A stretch of DNA of 64,000 bases, from positions 2,801,501 to 2,865,500 of the forward strand of contig CADCSX010000005.1 in assembly GCA_902805475.1 (NCBI GenBank), in the 5' to 3' direction. This document shows, piece after piece, positions 32,936 through 47,654 of the stretch. The translations under genes were made by a program, and so were the position numbers. The notes below the pieces were generated by a model. That model ran no database searches. It was not told the origin of the DNA and saw only the letters and a list, made by a program, of their open reading frames with translations. This stretch comes from Entonaema liquescens. Taxonomy: Eukaryota; Ascomycota; Sordariomycetes; Xylariales; Xylariaceae. The stretch's first letter is position 1, and the number at the start of each line of letters is the position of its first letter.

Positions 32936-35900
32936 AATAATATTTGTACGCAACTGTTGGCAGTTATAATTCCAAGTAATTTGCATTGTAGGTCCGGCAA
33001 GGTAATCTTGAAATAGCATCACTTTAAAAGAAAGATCGGTAATTACCTAACCTAACATTTCATTGTTTCTAGTTACTGGATTAATACCTAGTGATTACTG
33101 GCCCCGTTCATACCCGCAACACCATGGTAGTTCCCGCAGTCATCCCAGTTGTCGCAGTATACTGAGAAATCTTCTAAAATGTAATTCATGGGTAGCAAAT
33201 CAGAATATCGGTGAGATATGTCACAAAGAGTTGCAAAGATAGACCGTTCCCTTTCTATAACACATTCAAAACTCACTCATAGCTAACCTACATTTATGTA
33301 AGCTCCCTAAATCTAGCAATGTTCAAGGCCAAGCGGCTTATATGCAAAACATTGGTTAGGGTTTATGCAACTAAAACTTTACTCGGGCATATGGTACTAT
33401 CCAATATTGCAAACAGCTTCATCAACGACAATGACCTATATAAAATAGACGGGCCTACAACTGGATTCCAAGTATTGAATATTTTCAGTGTGAACCCATT
33501 GTCGACAGTTTCTTCTGAGGAGTTGCCGGACTAGATGAAAGAGGAGGAATGCCCACATATTTGGCGTTACCAACAACCAGCCCGCTGAAGTAAGAGGTTT
33601 AAGACTATAGCGACACAAGCAATCAACAGAGATGCTTGTAGTTCGCTACTATGCCCGTCTGTGTCGGTGTAGGCTAAGCTGCAGTACTGGCCGTGGGTTA
33701 GCTTGGGTGTGTCCCGGGGATGACAGCCTGTAGTTGATAGCAAAAAGCCGGGAGCAGTCTGGCCCGACAGCTAAGTTATATGAGAGGGCTTTTCATCTCA
33801 CTGCCGAAACTATTTAAAAAGTTCTCAACTATGGCTTGATAGACTTGCAAATTTCTCAAAGTCTTTGAGGGTAACTGTACCGTAGCCTGTTGATGGTCTG
33901 CGACCAAGTGTTTCCTGGAGTGACCCTGTAGTAAGTCGACGACTTCATTAGTCCTTGGGTTCAGTATTTATATATTTCCAAGGAAATTTCACCAGTTGAA
34001 ACCATTTCATTCTGCTTTAGTTGAGGTTGATTTACACTAGTGGAACTGGTGGGAGTTGTGGTGGCGTTTACAGCGTAACTACAGGTCATTCCCACGCAGT
34101 ATTAACACGCAAGAAAAGACTGAGTAATTTGGAAATGCTGACGGATCTTACCAATAGCTATACCGTAAGGGTTAACTTTTGGGGTTGTGATTAGTTATGA
34201 AATCAAGATGGCCTTATAAACTAACAAAGGTGAATTATCCTAAGACTTTAACGATCTTTTGGTCAGTATCACCTGAGATAACCTTGTACTTAGTATGCAC
34301 GGCCTTTAGAACAGCTGCAATAAGTATGAACATAACGTTAGAGAAGGTTCCAGTCTAGGTAAGGGTTGGATTTAAGAGTGTTATCGAGATAGTTGTATCG
34401 GGCATGATGATGTCGATTGGTAACGTCTCCCCGGTTCATCCGACGGCACCCTACCGCGGATTCCACTAGAAGTCCTAAATTTAAGGTAAATAGCATCATC
34501 AAAGCACGGGTATAGTTACTTGAATTGCAACATTGATACGATCTTGGTAGAAACGATTTTGTAGACGAAAGGATATTAAATGACTTGTAGCTTTCCAAAT
34601 TAACAAAAATACCTAGTCAACTCAGGGGAAGTTGTAGAACGCTATTTTAGAAACTCGACTAATTGTGTCCTTAGGTTAATGATACGAGTAGGTTTGTAAC
34701 TGAGTACTATTTGTTGAGCCTTTATACTTTCTCTATAACTGATGGGATATCCTAAAGGTTTAACAACGGGGTAGCAAATATACCAACATCGTTGACTGAG
34801 TTAACTATACGTAACCGTATGACAACTACCAACAAGGCAGTTCATTCCGAGATCTTACATGATGTGCCATAGCCTTTATTCAACTAATTAGATGCATGTA
34901 AATATTTTGTTTGAACCAGCTCGTTGGGGGCGCTAGTGTAACATGTGAGTATTGTTGAAGCTTTAGATGGTACATAATCTAGAATATACATTTATGCGAC
35001 TTCCCTATATTGCATTATTGAACATACAAGGAAGGTTTCTTCGTTGCCTCATTCTCTGATTTAGAAACTACACGTTTGTTCTACAAGTCTTAATATCACG
35101 GATAGTTGAGTGCTACCTACCTAAAAGGTACCTAGCCTAAACATCCTCCTAATAGCTAGCCAACTTCACGAAATCCAACCCGAAACAGACGTATCCCCGC
35201 CGTTGGGAGCTTTCCCCATGGGGCAATGTCTTATCGTTGATGGTCCTCGACTATTACTCCGTGTGATTAGGTACCTATGCACTAATATCCAGCTTACCTC
35301 TGCTCAGCATTATTGGGACTTCTCATCGCCGCTCCCTGTGACTCACTAACGGCATGATCTAGTCCGAGCTTATCTATAGCTTGATTCAATTTCGAGAGAT
35401 TGGGATGCAACAGGTCGGGTCTATCTGGCGACCGCAATCTCGCGTGTTCCCATGGAGCGTGAGACACGCGGGATTCTTGCTCCTTGGAGACCTCTTCGCT
35501 TGCGTGCGGTAGCCTTACGTCTATGGCGGGATTGGGATGAGGAGATGTGGCTACGCACGTACTATGGTCACGGCTCAGACGAAAACTTTCACGTATTTCG
35601 AGAGATCTGACCCCGCCTTCGAAACGGACTGTCGCACGTGGACAGTCTTTCGATGACCGAGCTTTGTATGAGGGCTACTAGTCTGCCGCGCTTGACGTAC
35701 TGCCCGAGCTGGTAGGATCAACAACGAACTATGGCCCATATACTCACCGCCATTTAGGGAATCCCGATGAGCTAGAAATACTGCGCCGTAAATTGCGCGA
35801 ATCCGTCTCCTATACATTGATGCGCGAGGAAATATCGTGCGCGAGACACGCGTGCCGTGCACGCAAGCGTGGGAGATGCGGGACTTGTGGAGCGCGAAGG

Positions 35901-35995
35901 GGTTTCGTGACAGTGCGTTCTGGAATGATCGCGATAGGAGTGAATGGGGTGTGCCGAGTGACTCTGGAAGCGTTCTGGGAGAGGAGTACAAGATA
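32936..35995. other. gene-free interval between A/T-rich blocks
   Basis: Base composition is close to normal up to 35.4 kb, then clearly G/C-richer from about 35,400 to 35,990, just before the inverted-repeat element. The frames that overlap on both strands at 35,575-36,049 reflect the lack of A/T-rich stops there; none has a family motif. TACCTA/AGGTACCT words occur at 35113-35133 and 35268-35278. I recognise no gene. Confidence 0.45.
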
Positions 35996-36411
35996 ACGTA
36001 ATCCACGGGTCAGCGGCCCACACGGGTCAGTGGCCCAACGAAAATACATACAAAATACGTCTGTGCGTAACCGTGCACTTTATTTAGAAAAAATGCTATT
36101 AAAAATCGGATTTCAAATTTGGATAAGTAATTATATTATTATAATAATAGTATTTTTTAAAAATTTTAAAATATTTTTTTTTATTTATTGAAAAATTATC
36201 GTAATAAAATATAATTATATTTTTTATAATTTTCGTTATATTTATTATTTAATTTTTTTAATTTTTCATTAAATTAATTATATAATTAAATATAACATAT
36301 TAAGTTTTTAAATTTTTAAATGTAATATTCGTAAAATTATAAATTTTTTTAATATGTTATATTTTAAATTAAACCGTTAATTCGTGTGGGCCGTTAACCC
36401 GTGGATTACGT
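35996..36411. mobile_element. 416-bp inverted-repeat element with TA duplication (MITE-like)
   Basis: The left end ACGTAATCCACGGGTCAGCG is mirrored at the right end, which reads CGTTAACCCGTGGATTACGT on the plus strand, with two or three C/T or G/A differences. The inverted repeat continues inward about 40 bp if C-to-T and G-to-A changes on the right copy are allowed. The dinucleotide TA flanks both sides (35994-35995 and 36412-36413), as with Tc1/mariner/pogo-type insertions. The interior is A/T-rich and has no transposase frame, so it is non-autonomous or a mutated relic. The left arm kept its G/C while the right arm lost it. Confidence 0.75.
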
Positions 36412-37245
36412 TATTAAAAAACATTAAGTGTGTATTGTATTTATAAATTGGATTAAATTAAATGACCCGTATTTTCTCGTTTTATAGATTTTTAAACAAA
36501 TTTAAAACCGTTTAAATTAAATTTTTATAACCGATTAAACATAATTTTCAAATGTGGATTTGTTAATGATAAATATATAAATTAATTTAATAACGTTAAA
36601 TTTTTAAATAAATTTTAATAAAATTTTAACTTATTTATAACGAATTATAAAAGCTATTTTATTAAAATCGATTTTAAATAACCGTAAAAAATAATTTATT
36701 TTTAACGTACGTATAAACCATGTATATTACGTTTATTTATACGTTTTTCGAATTATATATAATAATTAAATAAATATTTTAAATTTAATAACGAAAAATT
36801 TAACGTTTTATATAAAATTATATATAATTAAATTTTTTATTTAAAATTTTATTTAATTTATTTAAATAATTTTTTACGTTTATTTAATTAATTAAATAAT
36901 TAAATAATTAATTAAATAATTAATTTAATAAATAATTAATTTAATAAATAATTAATTTAATAAATAATTAATTTAATAAATAATTAATAAATAAATAATT
37001 AATTAAATAATTAATTATATAAATAAATAAATAAATAATTTATTTAATTTATTTAATTTATTTAATTTATTTAATTTATTTAATTTATTTAATTTATTTA
37101 ATTTATTTAATTTATTTAATTTATTTAATTTATTTAATCGATTTAATTAATTTAATTAATTTAATTAATTTAATTTATTTTTAATAAAATAAATAAATAA
37201 ATATACGAATTTTATATAAAAATTAAAATTTAGTAAATCGTATTA
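36412..37245. repeat. A/T-rich low-complexity tract
   Basis: Lies between the inverted-repeat element and the LTR element. It includes runs of ATTAATTTAATAAATA words at about 36890-37035 and the 9-bp tandem repeat at 37040-37137. No gene. Confidence 0.7.
37040..37137. repeat. 9-bp tandem repeat (TTTATTTAA), about 11 copies
   Basis: A near-perfect array of period 9 without interruptions. It ends at TCGATTTAATTAA, after which the period decays into TTAATTAA words. Confidence 0.85.
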
Positions 37246-37410
37246 TGTTAAGATTTTATAATTGTTATTATTAATTATTAAAAAATATTATTATATTATA
37301 TTATTTTAATAAATAATAAACTTTAAATAATTAATTATAATAATTTATAACGAACTTTTATATTTTTAAATAATTAATTAATTAAAAATATATATACGAA
37401 AAACTTTATA
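37246..37410 (+). repeat. 5' LTR, 165 bp
   Basis: Begins TGTTAAGATTTTAT and ends AAAAACTTTATA. It pairs gaplessly with 47669-47833. Differences are about a dozen, all transitions but one by my reading. Confidence 0.88.
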
Positions 37411-40400
37411 TTTAATAATTTTATTTAAATTTAAAATTGGAAAACCATTAATATAATATTAAAATAATGTTTATAATGGTTTAATTATTATAACATATTT
37501 AAAACTAATTTAATATTTTTTATTTTACGTTATATAATTTAAAAAATAAAATATAATTAAAATAATAAAAATATTAATATAACGATTGTAATAATTCATT
37601 TATTTAAATTATTAAATATATAAAATATTATAAAGATTTCTTTCTTTTTTTTTTCTATCGTATTAATAATATTATTTTTTTATAAAAAAAATAAACTTTT
37701 TTTATAATAAACATATTTTTTATAAAATTATAGTAATATTTTCTGATGTTAATATTATAAAAAAATACTTAAAAAATAAATTTTTTTTTACGTAATAACA
37801 AATATAATAACTTTTTTCTTAAAAAATTACGTTTTATATAAAATATATTACTATTAATTATTTATTATTTTATAACATTATAATTAAAAAATATTATTTT
37901 TAAAATTATAAAATTTTTATTAAATAATAAAATATTATTATTAATTACGAAATTACTTTAAAATTAAATTTAATAAATAATTTTTTATTATAAAATATTA
38001 TAACGAATTAATTGATAATATATAATATAATAAATGAAAAAATATATTAAAAATTTATCGAAAATATTAATAATATATAATTTAAAATAATTAATAAATA
38101 TTTATAAATTTTATATATTTTTTAAAACGATTTATAATTATATTTTATTTATTAAATTAAGTATTTTAAAAATTTTAATTTTTATAATAATTTTTATAAT
38201 AATTTTTAAAATATTTTTTTTATTAAAAATGCGAATAATTATATTATTATTTTTTAAATTAATAATAAAAATAATAAAATTAAAAATAATTAAATTAAAT
38301 AAGTTAAGTTTTAATTGCAAAATAACATTATTATTAAAAGTTAATTCGTTTATAACGATAACGATTAAAAAAATGCTTAATAAATTAATTATAAATTTAT
38401 TAATAATTTTTATATAATTATAAAATATTTTAAAATTATTATTATTATTGCGAAAAATTATTTTTAAATTAATAAGTTTATTATTTAAATTATTTTTATT
38501 AAAATTATTATTAAAAATTGATACGTTATTGTAAAGTAAATAACGAACGTATTTAATTATTATATTATAAAAATTATTATTTTTTTTATAAATAAAAAAT
38601 ATATTAATAATTAAAAATTTGTTATTTTTATTATTACTTTAATAATAACGAATAGAAATATATTTGTAAAATTTTATTAATATGTTTAATAATAAATTTA
38701 TTAATAATAATTATAAATTAAAAAGTAATTATAATAATAATAATTATGATAATAATAATTAAAATAATAATGTGCAAATATAAATTAATTTAATTAATTT
38801 AATCGATTTAATTAAATAATTACTAATGGGTTAATTATTTATAATGGTAATAAACGATGTATTATGATAATAAATTGCCAAATATATTATAAGTTTTTAA
38901 ATAAATATAAATATTATTTTTAATATAATTAATGATTTTTTTAATGAAATACGAGATAATATAAAAAATAATTGCGTTATTACATAATGTAAAATTTAAT
39001 TTAATAGTTTTAAAATTTATAATATTAATATATTTTATTTAAATTTTAATAAATTATTTAACGAAAATAATATTATTTTAAATAAAAAAAATATAATATT
39101 TTATAATATTATTTTATTTATAAATATAATTTAATAAATTAAAATTAATAAAATTAAAATGAAAATTATTATAACGTAAATATATAAATTATATAAAGGA
39201 AAAACAATATAATGGTATATTATAAAATTTATTAAAAAAATACGAAATAATATAATAATTAATAACGAATTTTATTTAAAAAAACTTTTTAATAAATTTA
39301 AAATAAAGTTTAATAAAATATAGTAAAAATTATATATTTTTAAATATATAAAAAAAGATTATTTTAAAAGTATTTTTATTTATATTTAAATAATAAATAT
39401 TATTTATATTTGTTAAATATATAAAATAATATTAAAATTATAATAAATATAGTAAATATATAATATGTTAAATTTTAATTTTTAATATAATATAATTTTA
39501 TTTAATGATATATGGTTAATTAATAAATATGTTAATTAATTGTAAAATTATATTAAATTATAACGTATTAAATTATTAATTAATGAAAAGAAATATTTAT
39601 CGAAAAAAATAATTATTAATGTTTTATTTATTAATAAAGTTAAATAATTAATTATTTATATTTATTTAATTAATAAAGAAATATTTAATAACGGTGGTAA
39701 AAGAATAAATAATAAGTTTTAATAATTTAAATATTAAAATTATAATTTTAAAAATAATAATAAAAAAAGGAAAAATAAATATAATAAATAATAAAATGGT
39801 AAATATTATTATAATAATAAATATTATTGTAATAATAAATATTGTTATAATGGTGAATATAAATGTAATAATGATTATTAAAGCGGAAATAAATATCGTA
39901 AATTTTATAATAAAAATAATTTTTATTATAATAAAAATTTTTATTATAAATGTTATAATTATTATAATTATTATTTTGGATATTGTTGTTATTAATAATA
40001 ATAAATAAAGTAAAAATATTAAAAAAGAAAATTTTATTTAGAAAATGAAATATTATTATAAAATAATTAAATAAATTTTAAAAATAAAGAAATTTAATTA
40101 AAAGATAATAGTTATTTTTTATTGGAAAAATATTTAAATAATGAATTTAAGCTTAAATATAATTATTTAATGCGATTTTATAATGTAATTGTTAAATTAA
40201 ATAAATGAATTTGTAAAAAATATAATAAAAAATTTAATATTAAGTTAAATTATTTTAAATATATATATGTTAATAAATATTTTTTTTTTAAATAATTAAG
40301 TAATAGATTTATAAATTTAATATATTTTATAAATATAAAAAATAAATTTTTATAATTTTTAAAATAAGATAAATAAAATACGGTTAAATTTAATAATAAT

Positions 40401-43400
40401 ATAAACGAAAACTTTATAAATATTAATATAATAACGAATAAAAATAATAATAATATAAATATATTTATTAAAATAAAGGATTTATTTAATTTTAAAATTA
40501 TAAAAATGGTGGTAATATTATTAACGAAAAAAGATTCGTTTAAATAATATTTTTATTTAGAAATTAATGTTACGAATAATAAAAAATTTATAATATATAT
40601 TAATTTAAAAATATTTAATGAAATGGTTAATGTTAATTAATTAAAAATTTTTATTAAAAATTACGAAATATATAAATTAAATATTTTTTTACGAATAGTA
40701 AAAATTAAAAATTTATTAAATATAAAATAAAAAATAAAATTTTTAATTAAATTATTAATAAAATTTAAAATAAATAAACATAAATTTATTAATATCTATA
40801 TTAACGTTTAAATTTATTAATATAATTTTAAACCCAATTTATTATTAAATAATAAATTTTATAATAACCATAAAATAATTATTAATTAATTTAAATAAAC
40901 ATTTATATTAAATATATATTTAAAAAAAAAATAAACATTAATTACTTTTAAATAATAAGTAATTTAAAACGAAAAATATTTATTATTAATAAAATTATAA
41001 TTTTATTAAAAATAATAATAATAATTCCGGTATTATATTTAAATTTATTAAAAAAATGTAATTATTAATTTAATATAATATATTTTGGAACATTATATAA
41101 TATATATAATATAATTATAATAAAAAAAATAGCATTTTTTAATTAAATAATTAAAGAAATTATAATATTATAAAAAATAAAATTAAAAATAATAAATGGA
41201 ATTGTAATAAATAAATATATTATAATAATATAAAATAAAATTAATATTATATAAATTATTATAATTATTAACGATATTAATATTAACGATAATTTTATAT
41301 TTAAAAATTTTAATTTATAAAATAATATTTTTAAAATATTATTAATTAATAATAAAATTGATAAAAATCTTTAAAAGTTTATAACGGAACAAATATTATA
41401 TTATAAAAATAAAATGGTAAATTTAAATATTTAAAAACCGGAAAATATATTAAAATTTTTATTTAAAAATAATATTAATTGTTATAATATATTGTATTTA
41501 TTTAATTAAAAATTAATTACAGTGGTAAATAATTATAATATATAATATAATTAAAGTATTATTAATTTTTTAAAAAGTAAGAAAATAATTATAAATTTAA
41601 TTAATAATTAATAAAATAAATATAAAATAAATTAATTTTATTTTTTAAAAATGGAAAATTAAATATTATTTAATAAAATATTTAATAATATATATAATAA
41701 AAAAAAATAAAATAAATAAAAAAATTTATATTTTTTAATTATTTTATATTTATTATATGGTAAATAATAAATGGTAAAAAAAAAACACAAGTTATTATTA
41801 ATTTATGATTTTTAAATTATTATATATTAATAAATATTTATTTATTATTTTAATAAAAAGAAATTGTAAATAAAATAAAAAAACGTAAATATTTTATTAT
41901 TATTAATGGATTAATATTTTTCCATTAATTATTAATAATATAAAAATACGTTAATTAAATAATTATTATTTTGCCACGAAAATTTAAAGTATTAAAAATA
42001 ACGTTAATAAGATTTAAAAATTCTTTTATTTTTAATTAATAATTTATAAATTAAAAATTATTATTATTTAATAATTTCGTAAAAGTTTATATAAATAATA
42101 TAATAATTTATAATTATATTGTAAAAAAATATAAATAATATTTTCAATAAATATTTTCTTTATTTAATAATATTAAATTAATATTAAACTTAAAAAAATC
42201 ATTTTTTAAATATTTATTAATTATATTATTAAGATTTATCATTAATGGTTTAAAAATAGTTATTATAAAAAAACGAATAAAAGTAATGTAAAAAATCAAA
42301 ATATTTATAATATTAATAACATTAAAAATATATATTAATATAATAAAATTTTTACGAAAATATATTTTATAATATTTGTAAAAAATATAATTATTATAAA
42401 AAAAAAACAACATTAATAGTAAAAAAAAAAAAAAAAAAAAACTTATTACATTTTTAATAAAAAAAAAATATATAACGAAAATATTATTTACCTTTATAAT
42501 AATAAAAATCGAAGTTTTTATAAATTTATAAAAAAAGTTTATAAATTTAATAATATTATATTATTAAAATAGTAAAAAAATAACTTATTTTAAAATTAAT
42601 ATATTTAAAAAATAAAATTTTAAAATTTTCATTTTTTATTTAAAAAAACTATAAAATATGAAAAATATTTTAATAAATAATATTAAATTAATAATATTTT
42701 TATCAAAAGTTTTTACGAAAATTAAAATAAAATATTAAATAATAAAATTAAAAATGGTATATTTTATATAAATATATTATTAAAATCAAATTTAATTACA
42801 ATCATATATATATTTAATTATGATTTTAACAAACCATGGTATAATAAAAAATATAATATAATAAATAATATTAAAAATAATTAATGTTAATAAAATAAAT
42901 AATAAATTAATAATAATATTAATATATTTATTATAATTTTAATTAAAAATATATTATATATTTAAATAATTAAATTTAATACTTAATACATTATTATAAT
43001 TATTAATAATTAATTTATTAAAAAATAAAAAAGAAAAAAATAATTTTATAAAAATAATATTAAAAAATATTATAAAAGATTTTAATTATTTTATAATAAA
43101 AATAACTGTAAATAAAGTTTTTAAATTACGTATTATATAAGGATATAATAATAATAAAAAACTTAAATAATTATGTAAAATATTACAATCTATAACGAGT
43201 AAAAATAAAAATATAATAAAATAGTATAAATATAAATTAAAAAATAAATTTATATATTATATTTTAAATATTAAATAATAACGATTAATAATATTATTTA
43301 ATTATATTTAAAATTTATTATAAATGGTTTATAATAATTAATATTATTTTAAATTTAAAAGAATATTACACGATTTTTAAAAAATAAATATATAAGATTT

Positions 43401-43746
43401 TATAAAAAAAATTAAAAAATATATATAATAATATTTAAAATATTAAAAAAACTGAAATGATAAGTTAAAAGTTAATAAAAAATTATTACTTATTAATTTA
43501 ATAATAATTTTTTATTATATTATTATATAAAATTTTAAAATTAATTTATTAATAATATTTTTAAAAAAAATATTATAAATGATGAATAAATTTACTTATT
43601 ATGATGTTATAATGGTAATTATTTATAAATTTAATAAAAAAATTATATTAATTTTTAATAATATTAAATATAAAATAAACTATTAAACTTTATTAACTTT
43701 ATAATTATTTTTATTATATAATTAAGGTTTTTTAATTAAAACAATA

Positions 43747-43782
43747 TTAAATCATAATTTAAAATTTATATTAAAATTTTAA
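43747..43782 (+). pseudogene. integrase-core relic (catalytic Asp region)
   Basis: The twelve codons read TTA AAT CAT AAT TTA AAA, then TTT ATA TTA AAA TTT TAA. Each can be derived by C-to-T or G-to-A changes alone from codons for S-D-R-G-P-K-F-T-S-K-F-W, the segment around the second catalytic aspartate in Ty3/gypsy integrases. The final TGG has become the stop TAA. This places pol on the plus strand. It is a twelve-codon match in low-complexity DNA, so chance cannot be fully excluded. Confidence 0.6.
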
Positions 43783-46322
43783 TAAATATTATTTATATAA
43801 TTAAAAACGAAATTTATAATATTAATAAACTATTATTTATAAATTAACAAATAAATAAAAAAAAAATTAAAATATTAAAATAATTATATATTTTTATTAT
43901 TTTATTTTATTAAATTTATAAATTAATATAATATTAATTTTATAATATAATTTAAATAATATAAAATTAACCGTATTAAAATAAAATTTTAACGAAATAA
44001 TTTATAATTTTAAATTAAGATTTATAATTTTTATAATAAAAATATTAAATAATAATATTAATTTTAAAATATTACAAAATTTATATTAAAGAAAAATTAA
44101 AATAACTATTAATTTCGTAATTATAAATTTAAAAATTAAATATAATAAAATTTATAAATTTATTAATTAAAAAATAAATAATATTATATACTTTTAATTA
44201 TATAAAAAATATATATTATTAAAGAAACTTTTAAAAAAATAATTAATATAATGTATTAATTTATTAATAATAATTAAATGTATTAAAAACTTAACTTATA
44301 AATTAAATATTTTAAATTATTAAAAAATTTATAAAATAATTTTAATGGTATAATTATATAAAGTATTATAAGGAATTAACCCATATAATCGTTAATAATC
44401 ATAATTAAATTATATTATTATTAAAAATAATAATATTAATTAAATATTTTATAAAATAAAAAAATTTTTAAAACAAAAAATAAATAAATAAAACAATAAA
44501 CCAATTATTAAATATTTTATATAATAAAAAAATTATATATTAATATATAATTAATAATATTTAAAAAAACTATTAATATAAAATATAATAACATTAATAA
44601 ATAAATTTAATAAAGTTAATTTATTAACATTAACCAAATTAAAATTATATAAAATTAATAAAAAAAATAAAAAAAAAATTAATAAAAAATATTCTTAAAA
44701 TAAATATATACGTTAAAATTCCAAAATTATCATTAAATATAATATAATTTAATAAAATAATTATATTATTATTGTTAAAAATAATAATAAATTTATCATT
44801 AAATAATCCTCATTTATAATCATTAATAATAATGTTAACAATATAATCATTATAAAAAATAATTTAATTTATTAATAATATAAAAAATAAATTATTTTAA
44901 ATATATAATTATATAATATTATAAAAATAATTTTAATTAAATAAATTATTATTATTATATATAAATTCAAAATGGTTGGTAATATAAAACTAATATAAAA
45001 CCCATTTTTTATTAATAATTTTTTCCCCGAAATTTAATTTATCCCGTACTTTTTTTCCGAACTTAATACCCGAAATATATTAAAATTTTTTTAATTATTA
45101 AACCATTTTTTTATTTTTTTATATTTATACTTTTTTATTTTTTACGTATATATATTTTTTTTTAAAATAATTATTTTTATTTATATTTTTTATTTTAATT
45201 TAATAATTTACATTAATTATATTTTATTATATATAAATAGTTTTATTTTATATTTTTTTTTAATTTATTTATAATAGCATATATTTAAAAGTAATTATAA
45301 TTAATAAATAAATTAATAATAACGATATTATATTTAAATAAAATAATAAAGCTTTTTATAATAATAAATCCTTTTATAATAATAAATATTTTTATAATGA
45401 TAATATAAATAATAATATAGTTAATAACAATTTTACAAAACCAATTAATAATAATATTAATAAATAAGTTTAAAATAATATAATTAACAATAAAAACATT
45501 ATATAAAATAACCTTATTATTTATAAAATTATTAAAGTTGCAAAAAACAAAACAATTAATATTAAAAAATTAAATGTTAATTTAATTATAATAAAAAAAA
45601 ATAATATTATTTTAAATAATTTATAATTTATAAATTTTAATTAAAGATTAATATAATTTAATTTTATAATTAAAAAAAATAAAAAAAATATAAATAATTA
45701 AAATATTTTAAACAAATATAAGTAAATTATTAATAAAAAATATTTTAAAAAAATAATATAAAGTAAATTAAAATAAAAAATGTTATTAATAAATGTATAT
45801 AATATAAAAATATTTATTTTTAAAAATAAAAAAAATAAATTATTTATAAATTTAATAATGTTTTAAAGTAAAATTATTATAATAACGAGATTAAAAAATT
45901 AAATTAATTTATAATACATTATTATAAAATTGTTAATAATTTAATTATATATTTAATTAAACGCGTTTTTATTATATTAAAAAATAATAGCAAAATTAAA
46001 TAAAGTTAATAAAATATATATTAACTATAATTAAAACATTAAAAAATATTAGTATTATTATTTTAATTTATCAAAAATTTTAATTTTAAAGATTTTACGA
46101 ATTTACGAATATATTATAAAAAAATTTAATATTTTTTTAAATTAAATTATAAAAAAATTATAAATTTTAAAATTAATATAAATTATTTAATTATTAAATA
46201 AAAAAACAAAATTGCCATTTTAAAAATTTATATAAGAATTAAATAATAAATTTTATTAATAATTTTTTTTAATATAAAATAATTAACTTAATATTAATAA
46301 AAACACAATATAAAATAAAAAT

Positions 46323-46562
46323 ATTATTATTATAAATATGTAATAAATAATTTATAATAATTAAAATAATGTTATTATTATAAATATATAATAAATGTTT
46401 AATAATAATTATAAAAATGTTATTATTGTAAATATATTATAAATAATTAATAATAATTATAAAAACATTATTATTATAAATATATAATAATAAATTAATA
46501 AAAATCATAAAAATATTAATAATATAAATATATAATAAAAAATTAATAATAAAATTAATAAT
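46323..46562. repeat. 48-bp tandem repeat, five copies
   Basis: The word (A/G)TTATTATTATAAATAT or a close variant starts at 46323, 46371, 46419, 46467 and 46515, exactly 48 bp apart each time, with similar spacer sequence. 48 is 16 codons, so the array could once have coded a 16-residue repeat. It lies inside the retrotransposon, downstream of the integrase relic. Confidence 0.8.
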
Positions 46563-47654
46563 AAAAAAACTTATATTAATAATAAAAAAAATATTAATAA
46601 TAAAAATAATATTAAAGATAATAATAATTATAACGAAAAATATATTATCGAAAATAATTAAAACGAAGAAAGTTTTATTTAAAAAAATATAATATAAATT
46701 ATATACGAATTTAAAATTAATTAAAAAAAAAATTTTTTAATTATAAAATTAATAATAAAAGAAATAAACTACACATAGAAAAATTTAAATAAAACGATAA
46801 AAATAATTAATTATAACATTTTATTAATTTAATCTTTTATAAAGAAATTTCATTAAAAAAACATATATAATTAAAACGTTTTAATAATAAAAATAAATAT
46901 TATAATTATAAAATTATAAAAACGCAAAATAATAAAAATTAATATTTTAAGAAAGTTAAATATTATTTTTATAAAGATGGAAATATAAAACGAAATAATA
47001 AAAAAATTAAAATTATAAATCGAAAAAAAAAATATTTTTTTTTTAAATTAATAATTTTTTTTTAAATTAATAATTTTTTTTTAAATTAATAATTTTTATT
47101 TTTAAATTATTAATTTTTAAGAATATAAAAACAACGAAAACTTTTAAATCATTATCAATTACCGATTTATTATTAATAACGTTTAAACTTTATATAATAA
47201 TAACGTATAATAATATAAAAACAAATTAAAAAATTTTTAAATAATTTTTTATTAATTAATTATTCATAATTAAAAAGCTTATTACGAAAATAAATATATA
47301 CGTTTTAAATTTTTATAAACCATTATTAAAAACTTAAAAATTTAAAACATTATTATTTAAGTTATATTTAAATAATAAAACGAAAATTTTAATAAACATT
47401 AAATAAAAAAAAATAATAAATAAACCATTTACGTTTATAACGTTAAAATTTATAATAAATTTAATAAAAGCAAAAAACTAAAAAACGTTAAAAAGTTTAT
47501 TAAGAAAAATAATATTAAAGAAAAATTCCAAATTAAATAAAAAGTTACTATTAAACAAAAAAAAGAAAATAATAATAATACTTTTACCAATGTTAAATAA
47601 TAAAAAAAATAAAAAAAAAAACGCGTAAATAATAAAAACGTTATTATTTTTTTT

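Noticed and set aside
35575..36049. Overlapping frames of 67-143 codons on both strands
   Set aside because: They arise from scarcity of A/T-rich stop codons in a G/C-rich island and run into the inverted-repeat arm. No family motif.
38138..38417. Opposed Ile/Lys/Asn-rich frames
   Set aside because: Low-complexity artefacts of A/T DNA without start context or motif.
39796..40008. Open frame of 70 codons in the A/T block
   Set aside because: Composed almost only of Ile, Asn, Lys and Val codons, as expected by chance in mutated A/T DNA. A CX2C-like zinc-knuckle reading nearby has the wrong spacing.
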